Source: Chloroflexus aurantiacus J-10-fl (lineage in GTDB: Bacteria > Chloroflexota > Chloroflexia > Chloroflexales > Chloroflexaceae). From it: DNA of 64,000 nucleotides. The stretch spans positions 2,790,001-2,854,000 of the forward strand of contig NC_010175.1 of NCBI RefSeq assembly GCF_000018865.1, in the 5' to 3' direction. Made by a program: the position numbers and the translations under genes. The notes under the pieces were generated by a model. It had not been told where the DNA came from, made no database searches, and saw nothing but the letters and a program-made list of their open reading frames with translations. This document shows positions 19,021 to 28,535 of this stretch, piece by piece; positions within the stretch are counted from its first letter, which is position 1, and every line of letters begins with the position of its first letter.

Positions 19021-21452
19021 GGGCGGGCTTCTTCACGAAAGCTGCGTGGCGGTGTTGGGAGTTCGGCACGCACAATATCACCGGCACTGGCAATGTAGAG
19101 TATCGGACGGGCACTGCTCATATCGATACTCAGGGCAGTCAGTTGACTCAAGCGCAGGTTACTGTCGGCGCGTACCCGTAGCTGCTGGATCAGCTCACCG
19201 GTGCGCTTATCAAGCTGTAAGATGCGCTCCTGCGCCGGTTCGAGCAGAAAGATGTAACCGGCATCAGGTGGGCCAGTAATCACAAACCGTGACACCTCGG
19301 CGATAGGGGGCGAGACATTGCTGGGGGTAAGCTGGCCTACCAGTTGCCCGAAACTAAAGATCAGCACTGTGCCATTCTTTTGCAGCAAGTAGATGCTGCC
19401 ATCAACCGCCATATCAATTGCCGAAAGGACAGCAGCATCGCGGGTCACGCCGGGGTTGAGCCAGAATTCAGGTGTATCGCCGTAGCGACCAGACGAAAAC
19501 TTTAACACTTCACCAGGCTGGGCACCCCAGATATACAGATTACCGGCATACTCCTCGACATCGAGCCGTTCAGGATCGATCCAGATTTCGGAACTTCCCA
19601 GTTTCGAGTAGTTCCAGGTGTCATTCTGGCGGAAGTAATAACCGAACCCGTTTGGAGCCTGATCAATCGCTACCACCTGGTCGATACGCCAGAGTGCTGC
19701 GCGTAAAGAGCCAACAATCGCCGCTCCGACAGTCTGACCAGGTTCGAGATATGGCTCTGGCGTACCGCCGTCGCGGGGAATCCGGTAGAGGCGAGCAGCC
19801 TCGGGATCGCTATCCAGTGCGTATAGATAGCGCAGTGCTGTCAGGTTTGCCGGATCGGTGACACTACTCATTGCTGGCGGTACGACAATGGTAGTAAAGA
19901 TGCCATTCGGCAACGGATGACTTGCCAGCAAGGTTGGTTCAAGAAAAGAAACCCGGTCAACTGCCGCCAGTAATCGCTCGTACTCGCGTTCGAGTTCACT
20001 GAAGCGTAGCCACAACCCCGGATTGGTGGTCGTAATTTCCGGGCTGGCACGGGCCACATCAATCGCCTGTTGCGCAATGAGTAACGCCTCACGAGCCGTT
20101 GTCTCATCGGGTGCCGTGCGCACTGCGGCGACTCGTTCTTCAGCCGCGACCAGATATTCGGTCGCCAGTTGCAGGTTATTCTGCTGCGAGAGGTTAATGC
20201 CGTATACAATCGCAACACCGACAATCAGCACAGTGACCAGCAATAACGGCCAGGGAATCGGTGGCGCGGTACGGCGATAGGTCAGACCACGCCCTCGCGG
20301 CACATAACTACTGATTGTCAATGCTTTGCGTCGCAATTGTCGCTCACGTCGCCATTCGCGCACCATGTCACTCAGGGCCAGCCACGGCCATGCCAGTCGT
20401 TCACTCCACGTCATAGTGTCTGGTGGCCGTATGGGATGCCGAAGGCCATACGGTTGACCATTGGCGAAGGTGTCCCCCAGATCAATCGGGATCGATTGTG
20501 GTGGGTCCTCGCCTAAAACACTCGACGGGGGTAACGGTGCAGTCTGCCGTACAACACGTTCCGCCAGTGGTTCGCCAAGATCGATAGGGGCTGGACGTGG
20601 CGGTGGATTCGGCGTAAAAGCCGGTTGTGGTGGTAGGGTAAAGAGTGGATCGGCTTTCGGTTCGGTTGCAACTGCGATCTGTCTCTTATCCGGTTGCGCC
20701 TGATGTGCAGAAGGCGTCGGCGATGGTGTGGGCCGGGGGGCCGGTTCGTGAACAGTGAACGCCAGTAGTTCGGCTGATGGCAAGTCGGCGATGCGAGCGT
20801 GAGCCGTATTGATGATTGCAGACGCATCTGCCTGGGCCAGGAGTGCTGCCATTGTTGGTGGATCGAAGTGACCTATCAGGGTGCTGCTACTCAACAACAC
20901 AGCATCACCTGGCTGTACGACGGCGCGAAAGAACTCTGGCTCAACAAACAGACTGGCTCCCAGAGCGTTGGTGAGCGCAATCTGTGCTGCATTCACCTGA
21001 GCCGGATCCCAGGACGGATGGGTTGGGATAGCACGGAGTTTTCCGCTGCAACGCAAGAAGACCTGAGCCGGTTGCACCTGGGCGATGAAGAGATCGTTGC
21101 CGAGCAGGGCAATCGCAGTAACGCCGACAGTCATACGACGGGTCGGCGAATGTCGCATGTTATCCTGATACAACGCTTTGTTGGCGTTGACGATTGCTAT
21201 GCGCAATGCCGATGCCGCGCTGGTAGCTTCGCTCTCGTAGAAGGTGTGGCGAATGCTTCGGGTGACAATTCGGCAGGCGTGTTCAGCACGCTCAACCGGG
21301 CCTATCGGTTCACATAACACAAAAAGCTGACCGCGCGTAACCGCCACTTGCTGGTGAGGAGCAGGTGTTACGACGAGCGCTCGTGTACTGTTTGTGATAA
21401 TTGCTCCGGCCACCGCAACACGGTGGTCTGCATGAATCTCAAGTGATTGCAT
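19017..21452 (-). CDS. PPM-phosphatase-like / membrane / beta-propeller protein
   Basis: 811 residues from ATG 21452. Residues 1-235 have the look of a PP2C/PPM fold (AGAIITNS..., GQLFVLCEPIG, VGVTAIALLGNDLFIAQV, GDAVLLSSS), but the metal-binding aspartates expected in VxDGxGG are absent (CEPIG instead), so this is probably a pseudophosphatase. A Pro-rich linker (about 240-370), one membrane helix (about 395-418), a coiled segment, and an extracytoplasmic propeller-like region (about 470-800, repeated GxIYLLQKNGTVLIF-type strands) follow. It resembles a signalling scaffold across the membrane. It overlaps the lipoprotein gene by 4 bases. Confidence 0.8.
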   Translation of the reverse strand: MQSLEIHADHRVAVAGAIITNSTRALVVTPAPHQQVAVTRGQLFVLCEPIGPVERAEHACRIVTRSIRHTFYESEATSAASALRIAIVNANKALYQDNMRHSPTRRMTVGVTAIALLGNDLFIAQVQPAQVFLRCSGKLRAIPTHPSWDPAQVNAAQIALTNALGASLFVEPEFFRAVVQPGDAVLLSSSTLIGHFDPPTMAALLAQADASAIINTAHARIADLPSAELLAFTVHEPAPRPTPSPTPSAHQAQPDKRQIAVATEPKADPLFTLPPQPAFTPNPPPRPAPIDLGEPLAERVVRQTAPLPPSSVLGEDPPQSIPIDLGDTFANGQPYGLRHPIRPPDTMTWSERLAWPWLALSDMVREWRRERQLRRKALTISSYVPRGRGLTYRRTAPPIPWPLLLVTVLIVGVAIVYGINLSQQNNLQLATEYLVAAEERVAAVRTAPDETTAREALLIAQQAIDVARASPEITTTNPGLWLRFSELEREYERLLAAVDRVSFLEPTLLASHPLPNGIFTTIVVPPAMSSVTDPANLTALRYLYALDSDPEAARLYRIPRDGGTPEPYLEPGQTVGAAIVGSLRAALWRIDQVVAIDQAPNGFGYYFRQNDTWNYSKLGSSEIWIDPERLDVEEYAGNLYIWGAQPGEVLKFSSGRYGDTPEFWLNPGVTRDAAVLSAIDMAVDGSIYLLQKNGTVLIFSFGQLVGQLTPSNVSPPIAEVSRFVITGPPDAGYIFLLEPAQERILQLDKRTGELIQQLRVRADSNLRLSQLTALSIDMSSARPILYIASAGDIVRAELPTPPRSFREEARP

Positions 21453-21461
21453 ACTATAGCG

Positions 21462-21470
21462 ATTATACCA
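21462..21470 (-). promoter_or_regulatory. extended -10 promoter, nearly leaderless start
   Basis: On the minus strand TGGTATAAT ends 9 bases before ATG 21452. Transcription would begin within about three bases of the start codon, and no Shine-Dalgarno sequence is present. The -35 is poor, as expected for an extended -10 promoter. Confidence 0.55.
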
Positions 21471-21631
21471 GAAGTGGTTGGGGCCTGACTCAGCACCAGA
21501 CCTCACAAGCACCACAAGCGACGCACGCAAGGTTCGGTTCCAGATAACATTGACGCCAGCGCTGCTCACCCGTACAATGCTAACAGCAAGAATACTGATC
21601 GTAGCAAGTCACAACGAAACGAGTACCGGCT

Positions 21632-22984
21632 ATGTTTGAAAGTCTTTCTGATCGCTTACAGGCCGTTTTTCAAAAACTAGGCAGTAAGGGTCGTCTCACC
21701 GAAGATGATGTCCGTGAGGCGATGAAGCAGGTGCGCCTGGCCCTGCTCGAAGCCGACGTTAACTTTCGGGTCGTCAAAGAGTTTGTGGCTAAAGTGACCG
21801 AGCAGGCTATTGGCGAAGAGGTCACCAAAAGCCTGACCCCACATCAACAGGTGATCAAGATCGTTCATCAAGAATTGATCAACCTGTTGGGTACAGAAAA
21901 CGTTCCCCTGCAAGAGGCACGCCCTGGCCCGACAGTGATCATGCTGGTAGGTTTGCAGGGTACCGGTAAAACGACATTAGCTGCCAAACTGGCGCTCCAT
22001 TTGCGCAAGAAGGGTAAGCGGGTCTTGCTAGTTGCGGCTGACGTCTATCGTCCGGCGGCAATTACGCAATTACAGGCATTGGGTCGGCAGCTCAATATTC
22101 CGGTGTACAGCGAAGGCACACAGGCCAGCCCGCCGGATATTGCCGAGCATGCACTTGAACATGCCCGTAAGGAACTGTTTAATGTGGTCATTATTGACAC
22201 TGCCGGTCGGCTTCAGATCGACGAGCCGCTCATGCAAGAGCTGGAGCAGATTGAGAATCGGGTGCATCCTATCGAGCGGTTGCTGGTCGTTGATGCCATG
22301 ACCGGTCAGGAAGCGGTGCGTGTGGCCGAGACGTTCAATCAGCGTGTCAAGCTAACCGGCGTGGTGATGACCAAGATGGACGGCGATGCACGGGGTGGTG
22401 CAGCGCTGTCGGTTCGTGCTGTGACCGGTGTGCCGATCAAATTTCTCTCGACCGGCGAGAAGGTTGATGGTAATACACTCGAAGTCTTCCACCCTGATCG
22501 ACTGGCGTCGCGCATTCTTGGCATGGGTGATGTGTTATCACTGATTGAACGCGCCGAACAGCTCTACGACGCCGAGCAGGCGAAGAAGATGCAGAAGCGT
22601 CTTAGCAAGGGTGAATTCGACTTCGAGGACTTTCTCAATTCACTCCACCAGATGCGGAAATTGGGGCCGTTGCAGCAAATTATTGCAATGATTCCCGGTC
22701 TCAATCAGTTAGCCCGGAATGAAGAGTTGCTTGATGAGCGCCATGTCAAGCGAGTTGAAGCCATTATCTACTCGATGACTCCTGAAGAGCGACGACGACC
22801 GGAAATCATCAAGGGGAGTCGGCGCGAGCGTATTGCCCGTGGCAGTGGCACCTCGGTGCAAGAGGTCAGTCAATTGGTCAAGCAGTTTCAACAGATGCAG
22901 CGCATGATGAAACAACTGGCCAGTAAAGGCGGTAAGGGTCGTGGTGGTATCGATCCAAACGAACTGCTGCGTCGCCTGCGCTGA
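21632..22984 (+). CDS. ffh: signal recognition particle protein Ffh
   Basis: GTPase of the SRP that delivers nascent membrane proteins to FtsY at the membrane. The 450 residues contain the N domain helices, the G domain with G1 GLQGTGKTT at 107-115, DTAGRLQ and TKMDGDARGGAALS, and the methionine-rich M domain (about 330-450) that binds SRP RNA and signal sequences. No SRP RNA gene was recognised nearby. The gene starts a plus-strand block with rpsP, khpA and rimM, a common bacterial arrangement. Confidence 0.98.
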   Translation: MFESLSDRLQAVFQKLGSKGRLTEDDVREAMKQVRLALLEADVNFRVVKEFVAKVTEQAIGEEVTKSLTPHQQVIKIVHQELINLLGTENVPLQEARPGPTVIMLVGLQGTGKTTLAAKLALHLRKKGKRVLLVAADVYRPAAITQLQALGRQLNIPVYSEGTQASPPDIAEHALEHARKELFNVVIIDTAGRLQIDEPLMQELEQIENRVHPIERLLVVDAMTGQEAVRVAETFNQRVKLTGVVMTKMDGDARGGAALSVRAVTGVPIKFLSTGEKVDGNTLEVFHPDRLASRILGMGDVLSLIERAEQLYDAEQAKKMQKRLSKGEFDFEDFLNSLHQMRKLGPLQQIIAMIPGLNQLARNEELLDERHVKRVEAIIYSMTPEERRRPEIIKGSRRERIARGSGTSVQEVSQLVKQFQQMQRMMKQLASKGGKGRGGIDPNELLRRLR

Positions 22985-23048
22985 CACAGGGTATTGATAG
23001 GTGATCCGTAAATGACGGTTTGCGTTAATGGCCGTGTTGCTGAGACAC

Positions 23049-23079
23049 TTGCAACGCGAAGATAATTTTGTGCTATACT
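23049..23079 (+). promoter_or_regulatory. predicted promoter of rpsP-khpA
   Basis: TTGCAA (23049-23054), 19-base spacer (one or two longer than optimal), TATACT (23074-23079). It lies in the 145-base ffh-rpsP gap. Confidence 0.45.
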
Positions 23080-23129
23080 ATAGAACTAGTGCGTTATTGT
23101 TGGTCTGAGTGTGAGGAACGATACAACCT

Positions 23130-23399
23130 ATGGTTAAAATTCGTCTGCGCCGCACCGGCAAGACTAAACAGCCGAGCTATCGCATTGTAGTTGCTGATTC
23201 GCGCTCGCCGCGCGATGGTAAGTTTATCGAAACTATTGGCTATTATCTGCCAACCCGTCAGCCGAAGGTTTTGGAGATCAAAGCCGACCGTGCCCGGTAC
23301 TGGCTTGGTGTTGGTGCCCAACCGACTGAAGTTGTGGTGAAGCTACTGAAGCGGGTCAATGTACTCGACGAGCAGGGTAAGGTCATTGCCGAAGCCTAG
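23130..23399 (+). CDS. rpsP: 30S ribosomal protein S16
   Basis: Small-subunit assembly protein. The 89 residues match S16 throughout: [20 protein letters not shown], then [14 protein letters not shown] and [14 protein letters not shown]. It is followed 22 bases later by the KH-domain gene and then rimM, the classic rpsP-khpA-rimM cluster for 30S maturation. Confidence 0.98.
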   Translation: MVKIRLRRTGKTKQPSYRIVVADSRSPRDGKFIETIGYYLPTRQPKVLEIKADRARYWLGVGAQPTEVVVKLLKRVNVLDEQGKVIAEA

Positions 23400-23421
23400 T
23401 CCTACAGTGGAGGGAGCTTCA

Positions 23422-23649
23422 ATGAAGGCGCTCCTCGAATATATCGCTCGTAATCTGGTTGATACGCCTGAAGCGGTTCGCATCAAGGAACGTAGTGGGC
23501 GTTTCACGATCACGTATCATTTGTCGGTTGCACCATCCGAAACCGGCAAAGTCATTGGGCGCAATGGACGGGTGGCAAAGGCAATTCGCGATCTGATGGG
23601 TGTTGCAGCAGCCCGTCAAAAGAAGCGAGTACACGTCGATATCGAGTAA
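23422..23649 (+). CDS. khpA: KH-domain RNA-binding protein KhpA (YlqC family)
   Basis: 75-residue single KH domain with the GxxG loop in GKVIGRNGRVAKAIRDLM. In Firmicutes, KhpA with KhpB binds many RNAs and affects cell division; the role in this phylum is not established. I chose ATG 23422, behind GGAGGGAG; the longer open frame from 23359 overlaps rpsP. It lies between rpsP and rimM as in many genomes. Confidence 0.95.
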   Translation: MKALLEYIARNLVDTPEAVRIKERSGRFTITYHLSVAPSETGKVIGRNGRVAKAIRDLMGVAAARQKKRVHVDIE

Positions 23650-23663
23650 GTCGGTAGACATCG

Positions 23664-23699
23664 GCAACCGGTCGGCCATCCGCGCCGATCGGTTGCTTT
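23664..23699 (+). terminator. strong hairpin between khpA and rimM (terminator or attenuator)
   Basis: GCAACCGGTCGG (23664-23675) pairs with CCGATCGGTTGC (23685-23696), 12 bp with one G-U, loop of 9, then TTTG. The 3' side ends 16 bases before the rimM ATG, so the hairpin could both stop transcription and mask the rimM ribosome binding region. Confidence 0.65.
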
Positions 23700-23712
23700 G
23701 TTGTGGGTTGTT

Positions 23713-24222
23713 ATGGACGATCTGCTCTATATTGGTGCTCTTGGTGCGCCTTTTGGTGTGCGTGGTCAGATCAGGCTACATTCTATCTCCAGTCATCCTG
23801 AGCATCTGATTCGCCATCTGCGCACCGTCTTTATCGGGCCGAAACGTGTCCCTCACCAGGTTTCGCGCCTCTACATGCACAAACCGGGGCTGCTCATTAT
23901 TCAATTGCAAACGATCACGGATCGGGATGCAGCGGCTGATTTGCGCGGTGAAGAAGTCTACATTGCTGCGGCTGATGCCGCCCCACTTGCCGCAGATGAG
24001 TTCTTCTATCACGATGTGATCGGTATGCAGGCAGTTACTGACAGTGGCGAAGATATTGGTGAGGTGCGCGATATTCTCGAAACCGGTGCCGGTGAGATCG
24101 TGGTGATTACTCGTCGCGGACGCCCTGATGCGCTGGTACCGATGGTCCGTGATTTTATTGTGGCAATTGATGTCGGTGAACGGCGCCTGGTGATCCGCCC
24201 AATTGCCGGTTTACTCGATTGA
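23713..24222 (+). CDS. rimM: 16S rRNA processing protein RimM
   Basis: Assembly factor for the 30S head that binds S19. 169 residues with the N-terminal beta-barrel (GALGAPFGVRGQIRLHSIS) and the PRC-barrel C-terminal half (DVIGMQAVTDSGEDIGEVRDI...ALVPMVRDFIVAIDVGERRL). ATG 23713 is chosen by family length; the upstream ribosome binding site is weak (GTGGG). The stop is separated by 3 bases from the stop of the convergent sensor kinase. Confidence 0.96.
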   Translation: MDDLLYIGALGAPFGVRGQIRLHSISSHPEHLIRHLRTVFIGPKRVPHQVSRLYMHKPGLLIIQLQTITDRDAAADLRGEEVYIAAADAAPLAADEFFYHDVIGMQAVTDSGEDIGEVRDILETGAGEIVVITRRGRPDALVPMVRDFIVAIDVGERRLVIRPIAGLLD

Positions 24223-24225
24223 ACC

Positions 24226-26226
24226 TTACTGGGCAATCGGTAGAATAACTCTAAAGGTTGTCCCCTGCTCAGGCTGTGAACGCACCCATAACTCGCCACC
24301 GTGAAAATCCACGATACTGTAGCAGAGCGACAAACCTATTCCCAGCCCGTCAAATCGCGTCGAGTAAAACGGTTCAAAAATCTTGGGTACCTCTTCCTGG
24401 GCAATGCCCACCCCGGTATCACTAATCTCTAACACGACCGCCTGCTCAGAAGGAAACTGGCGCGAACCACCGCCGGCACGCCAGAAGGATGCCCGGTCTG
24501 GTTCACCGTCTGGTGGACGCAGATAGGTGCGGATGCGGAGCGTGCCTCCCTCTGGCATGGCCTCGATTGCATTTTGGACTAGTGTCTGACACACCTGTTT
24601 CAGATGGCTGATGACGGCTGTGACCCACGGCAGCGTTGAGGTCAGTTCACCAATATAACGAATGTTGCGAGCGATCAGGGTTTGGCGATACGTTGCAATC
24701 ACGTCGATTACGACTTGATTGAGATCAACCGGGCGACGGCCATCGAGATTCGGGCGTGAGATGTCGAGAATGCGTTGCACGCGCTGAATTAACCCATCAA
24801 GTTCAGCGGCAGCCTTGGTCAAATAGAGATCGCGTCGTTCGGGTGATAAATCAGAGTGCTGTAAGAGGTGGACTGTGCTTGAAAGCGCTTGCAGTGGATT
24901 ATTAATCTCGTGCGCCATCGCGGTAGCCAGACGACCAATCGCCGCAAGTTTTTCAGCCTGAGCAAGTTCGCGCGCCAGACGCTGTCGCTCGCTAATATCG
25001 CGGGCAATGACCAGAAAGAGGCGCTGATCGCCATCGGGCACCACACTGACGCTCACTGCCACCGCAGTCTCATGTCCATCGGCGGTACAGAGTGTCGTTT
25101 CGATTTCGCTGTGCTCAGCGCGACCGTTGACCGCAGTGCTTAACAGGGCAGGCAAGGTTGGCAACAATCGGCAAGGATTGAGCCGCAGTATTTCCTCACC
25201 CGGGTACCCCGACAGGCGGGTCAACGCTAAATTGGCATCGAGAACGTTCATCCCGGTTGCATCGAGCAGTAAGACTGCATCGTTGGCATGACGGAGGAGC
25301 GCGCGATAGCGCTCTTCTGAACGCAAGACCTCACTGTACAACCGGGCATTCTCTATCGCCACGGCTGCCTGCCCGGCGAGTAGTTGTAATAGTTCCTGAT
25401 CAGCAGCCGTAAAGGCCGCATCGAGCGTCGCTTTTGCTGCGTTAAGCACACCAAGCACACGTTCGCCGGCCATGATAGGAACCGACAACGCGGTAGTCAG
25501 TTCAGGGGACAGGAGATGAGGCTTGAGTTCTTTGTACCAGGGTGATGAGACAAGGTGCTGATCGATCAGAAGTGGCTGGCGATGACGAACTACCCATCCA
25601 GAGATACTCCTGTCTACCGGTATCAGGGCACCAATGCCGACTGTGTCAGGCAGGCCAGTGCAGGCCACGATGCGGAGAGCCTGCTCATCCGGCTCCAATA
25701 GCATGAGTGAAGCGCGTTCAGCATGTACCTCAACCCGTACCGTTTCGATAATCAAAGCGTACAGGCGTGACTGATCAAGCTCGGCCAACAGATGCTGACT
25801 GATTTGCAACAGCGGGCGCAACGCAGCCAGGCGGTCGCTGGCCCGGATGGCCTGCCGTTTGGCAACCAGCTCGCGGGCCATATCGGCCAATTCCTGGGCG
25901 CGGAACGGTTTGATCAACAGACCACGGGCACCGAGGCGCATGGCGTAGGAAATCTGCTCGATAGAAGCAGCACCACTGACGATCAAAATGGGCACACTGA
26001 TGTCACGTGATCGGATCAATTCGAGCAGTTGGAGGCCATTCATCCCTGGCATGATTAGATCAACCATAACCAGATCAAACACCGTTTGTTCCAGTGCCTC
26101 CAACGCGGTCGTGACATCAGCCGCCGTTGTTACAACAAACCCGGCCCGTGCCAGCGTTTGCCGACACAGGTCGCGTAACTGCGGATCGTCATCGACAACC
26201 AATACGTGGCCAGCCCAACTGCTCAT
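24226..26226 (-). CDS. hybrid response regulator / GAF / PAS / histidine kinase
   Basis: Cytoplasmic two-component protein of 666 residues with no membrane helices. Order: receiver domain (about 5-120, VLVVDDDPQLRDL, phospho-Asp in DLVMVDLIMPGMNG), GAF (about 145-290), PAS (about 300-415), HisKA with AMAHEINNPLQALSS, and HATPase with VLEISDTGVGIAQEE and DGLGIGLSLCYSIV. An N-terminal receiver joined to a kinase suggests control by another kinase. It begins 25 bases after hisIE, so it is probably on the purH-hisIE transcript. ATG 26226 has GGGAT upstream and is preferred over TTG 26241. The signal is unknown. Confidence 0.93.
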   Translation of the reverse strand: MSSWAGHVLVVDDDPQLRDLCRQTLARAGFVVTTAADVTTALEALEQTVFDLVMVDLIMPGMNGLQLLELIRSRDISVPILIVSGAASIEQISYAMRLGARGLLIKPFRAQELADMARELVAKRQAIRASDRLAALRPLLQISQHLLAELDQSRLYALIIETVRVEVHAERASLMLLEPDEQALRIVACTGLPDTVGIGALIPVDRSISGWVVRHRQPLLIDQHLVSSPWYKELKPHLLSPELTTALSVPIMAGERVLGVLNAAKATLDAAFTAADQELLQLLAGQAAVAIENARLYSEVLRSEERYRALLRHANDAVLLLDATGMNVLDANLALTRLSGYPGEEILRLNPCRLLPTLPALLSTAVNGRAEHSEIETTLCTADGHETAVAVSVSVVPDGDQRLFLVIARDISERQRLARELAQAEKLAAIGRLATAMAHEINNPLQALSSTVHLLQHSDLSPERRDLYLTKAAAELDGLIQRVQRILDISRPNLDGRRPVDLNQVVIDVIATYRQTLIARNIRYIGELTSTLPWVTAVISHLKQVCQTLVQNAIEAMPEGGTLRIRTYLRPPDGEPDRASFWRAGGGSRQFPSEQAVVLEISDTGVGIAQEEVPKIFEPFYSTRFDGLGIGLSLCYSIVDFHGGELWVRSQPEQGTTFRVILPIAQ

Positions 26227-26251
26227 ACGGTTATCCCGCAATCTCCAGTGA

Positions 26252-26869
26252 TTACGAGGAGCTATAGCGACGGGCCAGTTCAGCCCACACCGCCTCTGCT
26301 GTCATACCTTGCTGTTCCAGCAACACCAGGCTATGGTAGATGAGATCGGCCAATTCGTAGGCGATCTCTGCCGGGTTCCCATTTTTGGCGGCAATAATCA
26401 CTTCGGCTGCTTCCTCGCCGATCTTCTTGCCGATCCGATCAACACCGCCGTGGAGTAGCTTAGCGGTGTAGGACTCGCCTGGCGTAGAATCGCGGCGGGC
26501 CTGGATACGATCCGCCAGACGCGCCAGAATGGCGACTGGCGGTACTGGTCCAGAAACTTCCGTTTCATCAAGATCGCGGAAGAAACAACCTGGCCGGCCC
26601 GTATGACAGGTTGGGCCGGCCGGTTCTGCCAGGACTAACAAGGCATCACCATCACAATCCTGTCGAATCTCGACGAGACGTAAGGTGTTGCCACTGGTTT
26701 CACCTTTACGCCACAGGCGCTGGCGCGAGCGGCTATAAAACGTGACAAAGCCGCTGGTGAGGGTAGCCGTTAGCGCCTCTTTATTCATATATCCCAGCAT
26801 CAATACTTCGCCGCTGCGGGCATGTTGTACGATAGCTGGTAGTAGTTCTGTATCACTTATGGACACCAT
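26252..26869 (-). CDS. hisI: bifunctional phosphoribosyl-AMP cyclohydrolase / phosphoribosyl-ATP pyrophosphatase
   Basis: HisIE catalyses steps 2 and 3 of histidine synthesis. The 205 residues contain the HisI domain first (GYMNKEALTATLTSG, the metal-binding QDCDGDALLVLAEP and CHTGRPGCF) and the HisE domain second (YTAKLLHGGVDRIGKKIGEEAAEVIIA). I start it at ATG 26869, preceded by AAGGAGGT; the longer frame to 26980 overlaps purH. It follows purH by 58 bases; AICAR links the two pathways, because histidine synthesis releases the purine intermediate that PurH consumes. Confidence 0.96.
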   Translation of the reverse strand: MVSISDTELLPAIVQHARSGEVLMLGYMNKEALTATLTSGFVTFYSRSRQRLWRKGETSGNTLRLVEIRQDCDGDALLVLAEPAGPTCHTGRPGCFFRDLDETEVSGPVPPVAILARLADRIQARRDSTPGESYTAKLLHGGVDRIGKKIGEEAAEVIIAAKNGNPAEIAYELADLIYHSLVLLEQQGMTAEAVWAELARRYSSS

Positions 26870-26927
26870 GCGTCCGGTGTACCTCCTTATATTCTGTAAG
26901 GCAGCTATGTAACGGTTGTCAGTGTAT

Positions 26928-28445
26928 CTAATGGCGGAAATGGCGGCGTCCGGTAAAGACCATCGCCGCGCCAGCGGCATCAGCCGCAGCGATCACCTCT
27001 TCGTCGCGTACCGAGCCACCGGGCTGAATAATGGCGGTGGCACCGGCAGCAATTGCCGCTTCAACACCATCAGCAAAGGGAAAGAGCGCATCGCTTGCCA
27101 CGACACTGCCTCGCAGATCGATCCCGGCCTGTTGGGCTTTCCAGACAGCCAGGCGCGAGCTATCTACCCGGCTCATCTGTCCGGCACCGATGCCAAGAGT
27201 GCGGTCATGAGCTGCATACACAATCGCATTTGACTTCACGTGTTTTACTACGCGCCAGGCGAAGCGGAGCGCAGCAGCTTCGGCATCGGTTGGGGCACGT
27301 TTGGTGACGACACGCCACTCTTCAGCAACCAGAGGAGCATGATCAGGTTCTTGCACCAACACACCGCCGGGAACGCTCCGCAGTTGCCAGCGATCAGCAC
27401 CGGTAATCGGGCGCACGCTTTGGAGCAGCCGCCGATTCTTCTTGCGTCGGAGCAAGGCCAGGGCATCGGGGGCAAAATCAGGTGCGATAATGATTTCCGA
27501 GAAGATTTCATCTACCGCTTCGGCAAACGCGATATCGACTGGTCGGTTGACCGCAATAATGCCACCGAACGGAGCTTCGCGGTCGGTGGCAAATGCTGCT
27601 TCCCAGGCCCTATGGAGATCGGCAGCGATAGCTACACCACACGGATTGGTGTGTTTAATGATGGCAACCGCAGCCGCTTCAGTCGCAGGAAACTCTTCAA
27701 TCAACTCCTGCGCGGCGGCAGTATCAAGAATATTGTTATAACTTAGCTCTTTGCCGTGCAACTGATGGAAGAAGGCACCAAAATCACCGTACAGGGCAGC
27801 GGCCTGGTGAGGATTTTCGCCGTAGCGCAGAGGCTGATATTTTCGCCAGGCCAACGGCAGCACATCGGGCAGTGGCTCGGTGCGGAGATATGCGGCAATG
27901 GTCGCATCGTACTCAGCGGTATGGGCAAACGCCTTTGCGGCCAGGCGCTGTCGTTCGCTCAATGGCACATCGCCAGCGCGTAAGCCATCGAGCACGCCGG
28001 CATAGTCGGCCGGATCGACCAGTACCAGCACTGCCGGGAAATTCTTGGCCGCCGCCCGTAGCAATGCAACACCGCCGATGTCAATCTGCTCTTGCGCTTC
28101 AGCCATTGTCACGTCGGGGCGGGCAATGGTAGCGGCGAAGGGGTAGAGGTTTACTACGACTAGATCAATTGGTTGTAGATTATGGGCAGCCAGTTCGGCC
28201 ATATGAGCCGGCACATCACGGCGCGCCAGCAAGCCGGCGTGAATTGCAGGATGGAGCGTTTTCACCCGGCCATCAAGAATTTCGGGAAAACCGGTGACGT
28301 CACTGACAGGTAGAGCCGGGATACCTGCTTCACGTAATACACGTTGGGTCTGACCGGTTGAGATAATCTCAATGCCAAGATTGTGGAGAGCCTGAGCAAA
28401 TTCGACAATCCCCGTTTTATCGTAGACGCTCATCAATGCGCGCAC
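26928..28445 (-). CDS. purH: bifunctional AICAR formyltransferase / IMP cyclohydrolase
   Basis: PurH performs the last two steps of de novo IMP synthesis. From GTG 28445 there are 505 residues: the N-terminal MGS-like cyclohydrolase domain ([52 protein letters not shown]) and the formyltransferase domain ([55 protein letters not shown]). GTG 28445 has GAGGAG 6 bases upstream; a longer frame to 28532 would cross the leader hairpin. It is the first gene of the purH-hisIE-kinase run. Confidence 0.97.
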   Translation of the reverse strand: MRALMSVYDKTGIVEFAQALHNLGIEIISTGQTQRVLREAGIPALPVSDVTGFPEILDGRVKTLHPAIHAGLLARRDVPAHMAELAAHNLQPIDLVVVNLYPFAATIARPDVTMAEAQEQIDIGGVALLRAAAKNFPAVLVLVDPADYAGVLDGLRAGDVPLSERQRLAAKAFAHTAEYDATIAAYLRTEPLPDVLPLAWRKYQPLRYGENPHQAAALYGDFGAFFHQLHGKELSYNNILDTAAAQELIEEFPATEAAAVAIIKHTNPCGVAIAADLHRAWEAAFATDREAPFGGIIAVNRPVDIAFAEAVDEIFSEIIIAPDFAPDALALLRRKKNRRLLQSVRPITGADRWQLRSVPGGVLVQEPDHAPLVAEEWRVVTKRAPTDAEAAALRFAWRVVKHVKSNAIVYAAHDRTLGIGAGQMSRVDSSRLAVWKAQQAGIDLRGSVVASDALFPFADGVEAAIAAGATAIIQPGGSVRDEEVIAAADAAGAAMVFTGRRHFRH

Positions 28446-28486
28446 AACACGCTCCTCACCAATCACAGAGACAACCCAAAGCGAAA

Positions 28487-28528
28487 CCCTGCCCGCAGCG
28501 ACGGGCAGGGTCGCGTAGCCCCATTGTA
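28487..28528 (-). promoter_or_regulatory. purH promoter with leader hairpin
   Basis: On the minus strand an extended -10, TGGTACAAT (28531-28523), precedes CCCTGCCCG (28510-28502), a 6-base loop and CGGGCAGGG (28495-28487), then TTTCGCTTT. Either this terminates the upstream DUF4388 operon, or it is an attenuator-like structure at the 5' end of purH mRNA, or both. Confidence 0.5.
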
Positions 28529-28535
28529 CCACAGA

